Shown here: in pieces, positions 35,647-47,542 of the stretch
Position numbering within the stretch: position 1 is the first letter of the stretch
How the letters are laid out: the number at the start of each line of letters is the position of its first letter
Assembly: GCA_013176395.1 (NCBI GenBank)
Contig: JABMLP010000006.1
Location: 620,001 to 684,000 of the forward strand
Length of the DNA: 64,000 bases
DNA from: Venturia oleaginea
Lineage: Eukaryota > Ascomycota > Dothideomycetes > Venturiales > Venturiaceae
Direction: 5' to 3'
Program-made: the position numbers and the translations under genes
The notes under the pieces: generated by a model
The model's database searches: none
Told to the model about the DNA's origin: nothing
The model's input: only the letters and a program-made list of their open reading frames with translations

Positions 35647-36770
35647 CAGATTTTACGTGGTATGTAATGGCTGCTGTGCCGTGTGCCCACAATCTCTATC
35701 TACAATCGCAAAAACCCAACTCTCTGGGATGAAAAAACCTCTCGAATCTATCCTGAGCGGAATCCATACAGTGCGTAAGGGGGCCATCGACGGTCCGGTC
35801 CCTTCGCTATCTTGACGTCTCTCGACTTGGCCGTACACCTACTCTTACTATGCGCCGTACTTTACTACCCGGGTCATCTATCCTACTCCGGCCAGTACAG
35901 CTCCTTTACGGCTCCTGAGCCGTATCCTCTGCCTAAAATCTGCTGTCGTTTCACATGAGAACCGTCATGTACGGATATTTCCTATCCCCCGTATATACCC
36001 TGTCTTAACCTGCCGTGGTCCGTCGTCCCCCCAACTCACATCACCAGAATACCCTTCTACCCTTAACCTGCCCTTTTTCTCCCTATCACCTCTGCCCTTT
36101 GTCCCTGTACCGGGGGTGGTCCTCCTCCCCGCTCACTTTTCGATGTTACCCTGCCCTTTTTCCTTCTCCTCCTGCCCTTTACCTTCTCTATTCCGCTCAC
36201 TTTTCGACGTTGCCCTGCCCTTTATCCTTCAGCTCCTGTTGCGGCCCCTTAGGACTCTCGCGCCATCGTCGGTGGTAGGTGAGGTGATGTCTCTTCAGAC
36301 TATTGCGTAGTAGGTAAGGTAGGTGAGGTGGAGTCTCTTCGGACTATTGCGGAGGAGGTATCGGTACATGCCCGGTACCGGGTAGGTGAGGTGGTGTAGG
36401 AAGTAGGTAAGGTAGTAGTCGTAGTTAAGAATTTTGGACTCTTTGTGTGGCCTTGGCGGGACTTGAACTCCTCCGACTCGGTGCCAGCGTGGTACTTCCA
36501 GTATACGTTGCTCTTCGTGTAATCGCTATATTGCCATCTCTTACTACTTACTGAGTTTTCCCTTGTGTCCAGAAGCAAACCTCGTGGTGTGGTAGAGTCC
36601 GCTCTACCAGGCAAACCACCACGACGTGCCATCCGATGCCCGTGGAGGGTGAGTCCATGGACAGCGATTTCCATCGGCTCTCCCATCATCGTCGAGACGA
36701 TATGGAAGGTTCGGATATGGAAAGTTCTTAGCCTCCGCCTCGTACAGGCTGGAGATTCGACTTTGGAGGC
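35617..36770 (-). mobile_element. SINE/LINE-type retroposon with (ATT)n tail, 1154 bp
   Basis: The segment is bounded by perfect 14-bp direct repeats and has ten AAT units (35617-35646) at its left edge, so on the minus strand it ends in an (ATT)10 tail. This layout is diagnostic for target-primed reverse transcription. Near its minus-strand 5' end are sequences fitting tRNA-type pol III boxes: TGGTAGAGCGG (36609-36599, A-box consensus TRGYNNARNNG) and GTTCAAGTC (36468-36460, B-box GWTCRANNC). They are 130 bp apart, longer than in a normal tRNA. No reverse transcriptase is encoded; a minus-strand frame at 36689-36300 has no known domain. Two imperfect copies of a gtaggtgaggtg...ctcttc unit lie at about 36276-36350. 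It would depend on an autonomous LINE elsewhere. Confidence 0.72.
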
Positions 36771-36784
36771 CGACTAAGGAATAT
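36771..36784. repeat. Target-site duplication, right copy
   Basis: CGACTAAGGAATAT, identical to the copy at 35603-35616. Confidence 0.85.
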
Positions 36785-37112
36785 GTACAATGTCAAAACA
36801 TGGATCGCACACTCCTTGTCGTCGTGTATTCTAACGAATTACATCCGCGCGCTCACAAAGAAAGTCCGCGTGGGCGCTTCGCGGCCAAACCAATAATCTG
36901 CCTTGCATGGTGACTTCATCGACTCAATACCAACCATTTCCCTTTTCGACATCTTCGCATTCGAGAAGGACCATAGCTGCGGCCGACATGTCGCTGTCAT
37001 ACACAACTACGCTTACAATTGCTAGGTGATTTTCTCACCCGAGAATTGGATATCGACTGGCCCAACACGTTCCCTACGAGGAAGGAGAAAAAAAGACCTC
37101 AGGCCAAAAGAG
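36785..37112. other. Promoter region of the sirtuin gene
   Basis: No gene. An ATG at 36987 opens only a short frame that ends before the sirtuin start. Confidence 0.4.
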
Positions 37113-38474
37113 ATGGGCGTAATCCGTATCCCCTACACGGATCCATTGCCGGCACCCCGAATCATCCCCACCTACGCAAATACAGTCTCCGGAGCCATCA
37201 ATGCACTCTCGCAATTCCTGCTGAAGAACCGCGCCGCTGCAGTCGACGGAAGGAATGGCGATAGGCTTGGGGATACACTTCTTCTGACTGGCGCTGGCAT
37301 TTCCGTTGCGAGCGGTCTGGCAGATTATCGTGGGTCCAATGGGACTTACACGTTGAACAAAACGTATAAACCTATTTACTATCACGAGTTTTGCAATTCG
37401 CATCAGGCGAGGAAGAGGTATTGGGCTAGGAGCTTTTTGGGGTGGACAAATTTGGAGAGGGCGAGGCCGAATAACGCGCATTTTGCTTGTGGGCGGTTGG
37501 GGGAATTGGGGGTTGTCAGGAGTTGTATTACGCAAAGTTAGTGTCTCTTTTCCCCTATACTAGGTCATATGGCGGCGGTGTAAAGAGAATGTCCCGTGTC
37601 CCCTTTCTCCATACCTATCGTTAGATGGAGAGTGCTCTGAAATCTCCAGCTCCGGCCGCTTTTCGTGATAGCCACTCTTTGAAGCAATTTCTGACTTTAA
37701 ATCGGTGTTCCAGACGTCGATTCCTTCCATTCTATAGCTCACCCAGATCTTCCAACATTAGAATTGCACGGATACCTGCGCGCCTTGACATGCATATCAT
37801 GCGGTCACTCATATCCACGTTCGCAATTCCAGAAAGAGCTGTCGAGACTCAATCCAGCATGGCATGATTTCCTTATGGAAATGCTTGAATCAGGCGCCCT
37901 TACAACGGAGGACCCGCACGAACGGCGAATGAAGGGACTACGCACGAACCCCGATGGAGACGTGGATGTTCCAAATGCAGATTATCAGACATTCAGGTAT
38001 CCTGCTTGTCCCAAGTGTCTTGCTTCTCCTCCCGAGAAAGGATTAAACAAAGAAGAGAAGGGACGTGTCCAGGTTGACAAAGAAGGGGCTTGGATACTAC
38101 CAAGTAATGCCGGCATGCTGAAACCTGCTGTCATCATGTTTGGTGAGAGTATACCGACCGCTGTCAAAGAAGCGGCTGAAGTGGCTGTGGACAGTGCTGA
38201 TCGTATCCTCGTTGTTGGGAGTAGTTTGGCTACTTACTCTGCTTGGCGATTGGTCAAAAGGGCGAAAGAGCGTGGGATGGCGATTGGTATCTTGAATCTC
38301 GGGGGTGTGAGAGGCGAAGAGGCTTTCTTCAAAGATCTGGGTGATGGCAATGGTGATAGAGAGGCTGTGCGTATCAGCGCGTATGCTAATAAAGTGCTAC
38401 CTGAGGTTGTCAAAATCGTTGAAGAAACTAGAGGCTTCGAGAAGCATAAGAAAGCAGCTAGCAATAAACGATGA
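37113..38474 (+). CDS. Sirtuin, SIRT4-like NAD-dependent protein deacylase (two exons, 394 aa)
   Basis: Exons are 37113-37536 and 37714-38474. The 177-bp intron lies inside the catalytic TQNVD motif: exon 1 gives ACG-CAA-A and exon 2 completes Asn-Val-Asp. All class motifs are visible: TGAGISVASGLADYRG (NAD pocket), TQNVDSFHS, the catalytic His in LELHGYLRAL, zinc ligands CISC and CPKC separated by a long insert of about 90 residues, and the Rossmann end motif VVGSSLATYSAWRLVKRAKE. The layout fits class II (SIRT4-like) fungal enzymes that often act in mitochondria. No strong presequence is seen in the chosen start, so location is uncertain. Confidence 0.92.
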
Positions 38475-39991
38475 TATTGCAGGCACTGCCCTTCTACTAG
38501 TTCACTCTCATCTGGTACAACTAAGCTCAAATGGTCATCTTTGACCTATGAAAGATGTCGCAAAACTCCTCGCAATCGACTTTCCTGGGAATGTCAGGGA
38601 TTTAGCGATACCAATCTCAAACTAGAGAGGCACAACACGAATGAGGATGTCTTGTTTTTGTTCCCATGATACTTCTCTCGTGGACTTCCGTCCTGTTACT
38701 CGACGATATCAATCGGATTTTTAAGGCCCAGTCCGCGAAGCAGCATCGGCTTCTCTGGGTTATCATAACGTTTACGTTCTCCTGAAGGCGTGCTACTATT
38801 CAAACAACCAACAGATATCCCCAAACATGCAGTCCGCTTGAACCATACAGCGTGCCGCTGGCGGCCTGCATCCTAGCCTCGTCCTCGCTCGGCAACCACA
38901 ACTACGACTCACGAATGCGCACCGCCGTCTAGCCCCACTCACAGTATCGCGTACGTCATCCACTCCAATGAGACACACCTTGAGACTTGTTGATGGATAT
39001 TCAAAGGCACGTACTGCAACGGTGGAGGATTTGATTCCAGCAGTTGCAACACCAGCTCTTGGGACACAACTTCTTCTCCCGCTTCAGACGCTACTTCCAC
39101 ATCTCATTCTTCGCAATTCTATAAATCCCCTCGTCACCCAGGAGATCCGTTCCATCTTACGAGCTCTGTGACGCCTTCGCAGAGACTGCTACCGATCTCT
39201 TCGCAGACAGCTCTCATCCCGATCGGAAATCCAGAACTTCGAGAAGAAGAGCGGGTGGGAATAAGATAAGGCTACAGCAGTTAGGGCAATTACTTGCATG
39301 CTCCTGAGCGCCTGGGCTTACTTCAACATCTCTCGGAAGTATGCTTCTTCAGCGACTGTAGAAGCAGGAGAAGATCAAGAGGGAACTTGAATTGGTTGGG
39401 CTTGTTTGTATTTTTTTCGCAGATCAGGGTGCATGTGCGTATACTGAGCTGGCAGCTTCTCTCCATCTATTGCTTGTTTTAAGTGTATATGATCTCTCTT
39501 CTTCAGTTGTCGGTCTAGTTGACCAGATATGCATTGCCCATCGAGGCTGTCATCTATCATCGGGTTTGAAAATCGATATATAAAACGGATAATCAGGGCG
39601 AGATTTTGTTTAATGAAGGCGATATGGATTGAGTGGCTTGCTACACAGATTCGCTTTTTGTAAGAGGCCGCTTGGTCCATGTTGCCTGCATTTCGAAGAT
39701 TTCAGGAGGCGAATGACTGACAGGAACTCGACGGCCACCATCTCCCTCGGAATAAAAGGAAAGGGGTGTCGTTTCCGAAAACACTCACGTTCTCATTCGC
39801 AATTTAGCTCTCAGGTTGAGATCCACTCATCGACAACCGTCCGCAACCAGTGAGGTTCACAGAATCATGGTAATTAACGGCAAAACTCAGCGGTCATCCG
39901 ACTTTTGAAAGTGTCCCAACCGACAAGATCCCATTTCATTCAAACAATCTCTGCATGAGGAAGATAATCTTATCAACCTTGACCATCGAAA
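38475..39991. other. Intergenic, no gene seen
   Basis: About 1.5 kb with only short frames, none with recognisable domains. Confidence 0.4.
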
Positions 39992-42227
39992 ATGAGTTCA
40001 CGACTCATCCAGAGCGCTTCGCGCGCGCATCCCCTGCACGCGTCGCTACGATTATCGCCTCGCCTTCTAATAACCCGCCTCCCTACGACTCGCCTCACGC
40101 CTACTGTCCTTTCAAAGAAATGCTGAAGTGCTTCTGCACCCCAGAACGCTGACTTCTTGAACAAATTCATCACCTAGCCTAATAGTACACCAACAGCAAA
40201 GGAATCTCCAGCCTTAAAACATGCTTCTCCTCTGAGAAAATCCTACGAGGAAGACGTCATGTATGTCTTCGTCGAGCAGCCTGAGGGTGGTTTTAAAAGG
40301 GTTCGCATAAGTCCCCAACAACTCGAAAATTATTGTCCACAGACCAATCGGCACTATTCAACGAGTTTGCCAAAGCCTGCTACGACATACGGATATCGTC
40401 GGGATGAAATCGAAGCTATAAGAGCCAGGCAAGCAAAGGTAAAGGGTTTAAAAACCTAGATGAAGTCAAACGTCATGAGGACATCATCACAAAGCTGAAA
40501 GAACTTGATACGGACACAGCGGCGAAGATGGAGGCTCTCAAAGTTGACAAGGAAGGCTTCATTGACGTCAAATCAGCTATGTTCTATTACATGGGAGTCA
40601 AAAGTTCTATCCAGAAAGTCGAGTTGGATACAAGAAAGCTTGAGAAAAAGATAGAGGAGGTATGGCTCTTGATAGGAAGTTTGATGGACTGCAGATCGCA
40701 CAGGAGGACATCAAAGAAAGGTTAGGTGCTCTTAAGGATGTAGCCGCACAAGCACAGTCGGTAAGACAACTCCGAAAGCGATGTTAAATTCACACCCTGT
40801 CCCCTGCCTACTCTTTTACTGAAGATCAATATTGATAAATTTCTGGCACAGCTCAGGATTAAGTTACGAGAAATTATCAATGCCGATCTGAGGTCAAGGG
40901 ACTGTATTTGAAAAGATTTTTTCGGTTCACCAAAGATGAAAGAGCGAAATTGCTAACTTCAAGAATAGGAGAAAGGTGAAGCAAGCAAAGCAAGTAGTGT
41001 CACCAACGACTCAAGCGCCTCTTACAACTACATCTCCCAAAAAGTAAATGGATTGGAAGCTGCCCAACGCTACATCATCGAAGACATCAGAGAGATCTCA
41101 CAAAGGACTGGCCAACATTATGATAACGACAAGATTGCTTCGCAATAAGCTGACATGAATAATCTTCGGGATCATATACAGTATATTCAACACGCTGTCA
41201 GCGAGTTCCGAGCATCGCAGGAGAATGAGCTGAAGAAAACGACCGGCAGCTTCTTTGAAAATGAGGTAGCTGATACGAAAGACGTCCCTACGCTTAAGGT
41301 GTTGGGCGATACAGTCGAGGCTCTTCGAGCAACTGCTGCACAAGCGAATGACGACAAGGTAGGGCCATCAAAAACGCTTTGCGATACAGTGATAAGGTTG
41401 AGAAATGAAATGCAAAGCCCCAAAGCAGACTACGTCGCCGACGGCGCAGCACTACAAGGATCCTTCAACAAGCTATACACAGACGTTATGGCGGAGATGC
41501 AGAATGAGAGAACACTCGACCGAGCTGTAGAGCAAGTGATTGAAGCTAGGGTATGCGGCATAGAGGAAAAGTTCACAAAGAAATTAGAGGAAGTCGAGGC
41601 AAAGCACACTTCTGCTGTTAGGCAGTCCCTAGAGGAGACTTGGAACTCTACAACCATGTCGTGGAAGATAATCTGTCTATGAGGAAGGAACTGGATGAGA
41701 TGCGAGAGGCCATGAAGATTGTCCGGGCTACGGATTGTCAGAAAGCAAAGCCCGAGGTAAAGAAGGAGGGAAAAGAAGAGGGTGGGAAGAAACGAGATGA
41801 CGGAAAGACAGAATCCTTTGAAAAGGAAGGTATCTTTGGTGGATTGAAGGCTCTCATCAAAATCCACAAGCAGATGACTCTGCTACAATACGCAGTGACC
41901 TGGTTCGCAATCGCCATCTTCCTGACGTGCTCAAACGACGTCGTGGGAGGCAATCACGGACTGGGAACGCTAGCCGCCAGCAAAACTTCCTCGAACGCAA
42001 ACGTCGAGGAGAATTTCCCATCCTCAATGGACAGGGTGCCTGTCCCCCACGCCAAGAGCGAGGGTCATGTGTTCAACGGCGAGGACAGGGGGCAGGTCCC
42101 GGGCGTCGACTACAAATTCAAACTCCAATGGGATGCGAACGAAGCGAAATACAAGTGGGAAAAGAAACCTATGTACAATTCCGAGCCGAAATGGTGTCGA
42201 CTGCTCGATCTATTGTTTCCCGTTTAA
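39992..42227 (+). pseudogene. Mitochondria-targeted coiled-coil membrane protein, heavily decayed
   Basis: ATG 39992 starts an Arg/Ser/Leu-rich presequence (MSSRLIQSASRAHPLHASLR) without acidic residues. The same frame meets TGA 40124 and TAG 40175 and continues to about 40450 (VMYVFVEQPEGGFKRVRISP). Then frames shift near 40450 and near 40660 while the text stays coiled-coil-like (DEVKRHEDIITKLKEL, IAQEDIKERLGALKD). A normal intron follows 40759 (GTAAGA), and further on an exon begins at 40969 that has TAA at 41146 and another shift near 41640. The last frame ends at 42227 with a Lys/Glu-rich coil, one membrane segment (LLQYAVTWFAIAIFLTC) and a folded-looking tail. I count three stops and three shifts. 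One poor intron (GTCCTT at 40106 to TAG at 40177) could remove the first two stops. The intact ancestor would be roughly 650-700 aa, family unknown. Confidence 0.65.
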
Positions 42228-42750
42228 GAAGAAAAGAACTGCTAGGCATCATGGGACTTCAATATCCTTTTCATGATGTGCGCCTGAGGTGAACATCGTA
42301 TGTTCATTGTTGATATCTATAGTGATCAATCCTAGAGAACCACGTAGTGTTCTCCAGATATTTCAAAACAGAAAGTGCCATTGTTTATCCAGTTCCTCAA
42401 GACTAGATCAATATCGATAACCTTTCCGCGATTCTTGGTGGGAACTTTTCCAGAAAATTATCAGTATCGATCTCTAGTTGAATGTGTTAAATCTATGATA
42501 TGATGTTGTCGAAGCCCTGCTTTGAACAAATTTTTAACTCCGATGTGGGAGAGTGAGTGTACAAAGGCGAATGACAATCTTCTACCATCCAGCCTCACAG
42601 TAGAATTGCAGGCCATGTCAAAGACGCCTATTAACTCCAAACTTCCCAATAGCCAACACCATGAACGCCAAACCTCACTGATCCTTCTCTTTTCCTTGAC
42701 CCCCTAGAAAGTGCAAAGCCACGTGTCCATATCCCATTCTCCCACCCGAC
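42228..42750. other. Convergent intergenic region
   Basis: 3' flanks of the decayed coiled-coil gene and the GH30 gene. No coding signal. Confidence 0.4.
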
Positions 42751-44449
42751 CTAAACAGTCCCAACCCAAAGCCCCATCATACTCCTCCTCTCTACCATGC
42801 CCCCCACCTCCCCACCACAACTTCCCCCAGCCATCGGCAAAAAACTCATCTTGGTAAAATCATAATCCTCATTCGTCAAATACCGTCTCACCAACTTCCC
42901 TTTCGTATCAACACCCTGTATATCTACGCAAACCGCCGCGTCAGAATTATTGATCACATGAATCACTTTCGAAGAATCCGGATTCATAAAAGCTGAAGTG
43001 AAAAGCTCCGTCTGATTCGTTGCCGAAGTTGAGCATCGGAGTGGAGAGGCTGAAGTTGGTATAGATCGTCGAAGTGGTGCAATTAAATAGACTGGTTTTC
43101 CAACTACCAAAGCATCAATCCTCTTCGCTCCCGGCTTGATGAGACGACTATATTGCGCAAAAGCCCAGAGGCGTTTACTCACGTTTACGTCATCTTTTCG
43201 GAGGAGAATGAGGGCACTGTTTGTTGTTGTATTGCCTGCTCCAATCCAGTATAGGAAAGCGGAAACGTTGGAATTGACGAAAGCGTTGTGGATGTGGAGG
43301 GCCCATGTTAGACCTTCGCCGGTGGAACCGTTGTTGTACCATGCTAGGGTTGCAGGACCTTGGAGGTCGGCCCATTCGGTTTGCCCTGGTAATGTTAGAG
43401 AAGGTTAGGTGAGTCAGTGGTCTTGTTGAGTGAAGACGGAAAAAAAGGCAACTTACAAACTCGCTTGTTCGTGTCGAAAGGGATTCCAGGCGGTGCAGTG
43501 TAGCCGTGTGAAGTTGCGATCCCAAGCGTGTCTTCTGCACCCTCTTCTTTCACAGCTAGTAGTTGTTTTCTAGCCCCTTCCCATCTTTCACCATCGCAGC
43601 AAGCAATCGTCGTATTCAGACCTGACGATCTCAATATGGGAGAAAATACTTTCAGAAAGTCTGCCGCCTGTTCACCTGTAGACAGCATCGAGGCATAGGT
43701 TGTGCTATCATCCCGCATCAGCACCTATCGTTTGAAGATAAACAGCTCCCCAAAAGCAAGACCTACTTCAAATCCGGCTCGTTCAAAAATCCTACATGAT
43801 CGATATCGATACCCTCCTCCTTATAGTATCCCAAATACTGCACCAAATACTCCGCATAAGCCTTCCTCCAATCCCCACTGGTACAACTGAAACCTCTAAC
43901 TCCACAAAGACTCCCACCATTCGAATCATTACTATTATTCTTCATATAAGCAGGCGCACTCCACGCATCCGCATAAATCGTCTTGACGCCCCTCGCAATA
44001 GCATCCTTCGTCAACCTCACCTGTCCATTATCATCCTGATCCCATTCATAGTTCAATTTGGCGCCGGGAGATGCAGGACCCCTCGGCGCAACCGACTTCA
44101 TCAAATCATACGGATTGTTTACCGACGAACCAATTCCGTTTCGGAGGATCGTGAGGCCGGCACCCGTGGTATTACTGAATAAGAGGTCCAAAACTCTTTC
44201 CGTGTTCCTCGGTGATAGACCGTCCGAACCGTAAATGATCTTGCATCTTTGAAAAGCCTCCGAAAACCCCATGCCATCAAAAGTCTGATGTGTTTTCGTT
44301 GCATCGACTCGAACGAGCGCTCTCTTGATCGAGGGCTTCTCGTAATCATCTTGTTGCGCCAATGGCGTCGGCGTCGCACTGGTAGAACTCGAACCTGGGC
44401 AGAGAGACGATAAAATCTGGAAACTCAAAAGAAGAAGTTGAAAAGACAT
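42751..44449 (-). CDS. Secreted GH30 endo-beta-1,6-galactanase-like hydrolase (three exons, 521 aa)
   Basis: Exons are 44449-43767, 43704-43457 and 43385-42751, with introns of 62 and 71 bp; splicing rebuilds FLNEPDLNTTYASML and RVWQTEWADL. A signal peptide starts at the chosen ATG (MSFQLLLLSFQILSSLCPG). The (beta/alpha)8 barrel shows QTFDGMGFSEAFQRC, SNTTGAGLTILRNGIGSS, YADAWSAPAYMKNN, the acid/base Glu in NEP and the nucleophile Glu in QTEW. The C-terminal 200 residues form a beta-sandwich typical of GH30. Expected activity is on beta-1,6-linked galactan side chains of plant arabinogalactans. Specificity among GH30 subfamilies is inferred. Confidence 0.88.
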
Positions 44450-45680
44450 TTTAAAAGAGCCTGCGAGGAAATTCTAAGCCTAAGTCAAGAAAATCCAAAG
44501 TATTCTCCAGCAGCCCCAATCTATTCATCGCCAATTCATCACTTAAAGGACTTTAGCGGGCCAGTGCACACCGAGATGTGGAGTTTTACCCCAGTCCACG
44601 GGGAGGCAAAAAAAAGCGAATCATTTAGGGCGGTATAGTCACTGCTAAACTCGCGCAGCATGAAATCGTGGATGTATTGGTGTTGTTGCATTGATGGATA
44701 AATGGGTGGAGTGCAAAAGGAGACAAGGGGATTCTTCTGACCGTCTCATCGGCCGGTGTCACAGTACACGTGACTTGAATCATTACTCAAAAAGCCGCAG
44801 TCGATATCGTTGTGGTGACCATGAGATGGTAGGAAACAGAAAGTGTTACAAGTCTTCAGTATGACAGAGAACCTGGTGAGACTCTCCTCTAAGGGCGTGT
44901 ACGAGAAATTGGACAGATGGGTTGGGGTTGAGACGTAAGGCACTTGTTTTCAATCTATTCAATCAATGTTCATGTGTACGAATAATTTAGATATGCCAAA
45001 AAATCTAAGGTGGTTTCGCGGCCAACCTATCGAATCTCGTTGGGTTCCAGCTAGGATCGATTTGTTGTTCTATAGATTAGCTAATCTGGACTTCCGATTA
45101 GCTAGATTCGAATAGCCGCGCGAACCAATCTAGGATTCTTTGGTAAATTCTCTTTGGTTTAACCCATCTAACCCCGTACACGTAGCCTATGCTTGGACGG
45201 ATTGGCTGAAAACTAGAATCTGGCCAATCTATCCAATCACTCTTATGCGCCCTAAAAGCAACGTCAAGAACAAATTTGTGGCCAGACTACAACGCCGATC
45301 TATCGTCAGCTATCGGCTTGCAAAGCGGTAACTCTATGGACAGAAAGAAAAACCTTAAGAGTCATGGGGTATACGTCCTTGTCGTCCGATTATCCTATCA
45401 TTGTACTTCCTGAGACAACGAGGATAAAGGCAAATTCGAACCTTGCGGCTTATTACGGAGTAATATCGATCTGTTCTATATTGATAGTAAAATCTCCTAG
45501 GTCTGTTATTCTCCAGTTCTTTGTGTCACAGAGGAGGTGAAATTTACAATATATGACGATATAAATAGTTCCTTACAGAGGGGTTGAAAATTCCATGCAC
45601 AAGACGGTATGACTTCTATAAAAAGCTATAGATCCTTCAACTTAGCTCGACCAAGTCTTCTCGCCTAGACCAACTTAAAC
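44450..45680. other. AT-rich gene-poor region
   Basis: Holds an imperfect inverted repeat (see 45012-45126) and a TATAAATA element at 45560-45567, 114 bp before the signal-peptide ATG at 45681. No supported gene. Confidence 0.4.
45012..45126. repeat. Imperfect inverted repeat, MITE-like
   Basis: The left arm 45012-45036 (ggtttcgcggcc then aacctatcgaatc) pairs with the right arm 45105-45126 (gattcgaatagc then cgcgcgaacc) when reverse-complemented, with a 3-4 base gap. The palindrome gattagctaatc lies inside. It may be a small inverted-repeat transposon relic; no target duplication was established. Confidence 0.3.
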
Positions 45681-46143
45681 ATGCGTTTCACTGGCCTCAC
45701 TTTCGTTACCCTCTCAGGATACCTTCTTTGATAACTATCTCGAATGCTTATAATCGTTGCTAGTCCCTTTAGCTGAAAAACTCGTAGTCTTGTAACAGCT
45801 CAAAGTACAGGAAAAGATCAACGACCAAAGGTAGAGACAATGGAGCGCGGCTGCTGTAACCCCAAGAACCGTGGACTTTGGAAAAACATCGGTACGCAGA
45901 CTTGTTGTAACAGGTCTTGGTACTGGACTACGGGTGAAGCTCCTTTCGGAGAAAATAATCAGCATGATGAGAAAAGAAAATCGGTAAGAGAACCTCGCTA
46001 GTATTGGTCGCTCACTAACCTTTGTTGTTATTGTTGTTTAGTGCAAGTTCCCGAAATGGCTCCAGCAGGAATATAAGACGTGTTGCCAAAAAGAGGGTGT
46101 TGTAGCGGGAACTCAAGACTGGAGTGATTGCAGGCTTACCTGA
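45681..46143 (+). pseudogene. Cysteine-rich secreted-protein locus, interrupted before the mature region
   Basis: ATG 45681 begins a signal-peptide-like MRFTGLTFVTLSGYLL, followed by TGA-TAA and, 15 codons later, another TGA. The same frame then reads a basic linker and a mature-like part starting GCCNPKNRGLWKNIG. A 58-bp intron (45984-46041, GTAAGA to TTGTTTAG, branch CACTAACC) joins KRKS to CKFPKWLQQEYKTCC, ending DCRLT and TGA at 46141. Eight cysteines are arranged CC-x15-CC-x25-C-x12-CC-x14-C. The Cys-rich part and its intron are intact while the leader is broken. No GT-AG intron with good signals removes the three stops. It looks like a recently lost effector-type gene. An unseen alternative leader exon is possible. 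Confidence 0.5.
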
Positions 46144-47542
46144 GGGCTGATAGGGAATGGATCAAGGAACGAAGCACTTGGTCTTTCAAGGTTGATTGTT
46201 GGGGCGGAACAAAACTTTGTTCACGATGGGCCTCATATGGCAGATATCAGCTACTTACCAATATGTTTGAGTCTCTGGCGCGCCATACGAGGGTAGTACC
46301 ATGGCGACGGGGATAGCAGGGAATCTCTATTACAGTTAACTCGAATAGACGGTACTTTCTATTGTGATTTGTGCATCAACGTCGACATTCTCAAGTTTTT
46401 TGACCGACTGACTCTGTAACGCCCTCGATCTTGATCTGCGCCATGGTAATGTACTAACAGAGCTAAGGACTCGGAATTCAACCGTTCCGTCGGCTTCTAA
46501 AGATATACCAAGCCTGTGTAGAGGAGTCTAATTAGTTAAAGGTCGGAAATAATTAGTTCACGTGTTTCGGCCAGGTTTTGCTATTGGGCAGAGCTGCTGC
46601 TGGAAAAGAAAATCTGGCCAGTCCAAAAACTTAAAAAATGTCCACGATGATGCACAAACGGCAACAAGTGATTGACGACGATTCTGGGAGAATTTATTCG
46701 AAGCCCTGAGAAGAAAAGGGCAATCGTTCTCGTAGGAATTTAATCAGCTCGTATTCGTCTGGAGGGTATTACTCAGTAAATGTTGGGCGCGGATTATTAC
46801 TTATTAAGTACTAGGTTCTCGAATATACTGAAAAAAGTACCATGTAAATTCGCCAGTTTTGGCGGGTGCGCAACTCACGCTCAGCACACGAGCCCCTTTT
46901 CGCCACTTACGCTGCGCTCGGCTAGAACATAACTTCCAAAAGGTCTACTAGGGGCAGAGCCGAAGTCTCGCTTGAAGTAACGCCCTTGTACGTACTCCTC
47001 CTTACAAGCTTAGGAGTACCTTACCTACAGGACAGTTCTACGCTCTATAATTACGTGTCTTTATTCTCCTTTCGAGGTATTTGTCCTGGTCTTGAGATTC
47101 TGGTAATATGGCCCTAGCGTAGTGTTATTACCTGTGCGTAATGAATCTACATTGTACTTGCCCTGTATATGTCCTGTGCGTGGCTCTGTGCGTGGTGCAT
47201 CAACATACTTTGTATGTGTTTTGAGAAAGGTGGAGAGCTGTGCGAATGTGCACGCCACTCTAAAAACAACAGAATATACGAGAAATGAAAGTCCCGAAGC
47301 CTTGGAAGATAATTTGCGCCTGATATTTAATACCTTCCAGACGTAGTGCGGGGGTATTTTGCGGTCCTTCTCAATCCCTTCTAGTTTTCAAGTTTGAAAA
47401 AAAAAACTCCGAATCAATCCTCAACCACTTCGAAAGTACAGTATGTAAATAACCTCCCTTCACGTTCAACATTCCCCAGGTAACCAACTTACGACTTAGC
47501 TTCTCAGCCTTCTCGCAATTAACTACCCTACGATCCTCGAAT
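46144..47542. other. Gene-poor region between two Cys-rich loci
   Basis: About 1.4 kb with no supported frame. Pyrimidine-rich sequence just before 47543 is consistent with a promoter and leader. Confidence 0.45.

Noticed and set aside
36420..36630. Possible intron-containing tRNA gene on the minus strand
   Set aside because: A-box and B-box matches and a partial acceptor pairing exist, but the T-stem does not pair and the spacing is too long. It lies inside the tailed insertion, so it is treated as a tRNA-like head of the element.
45425..45445. T-arm-like sequence attcgaacc
   Set aside because: No matching acceptor, D-arm or anticodon arm around it.
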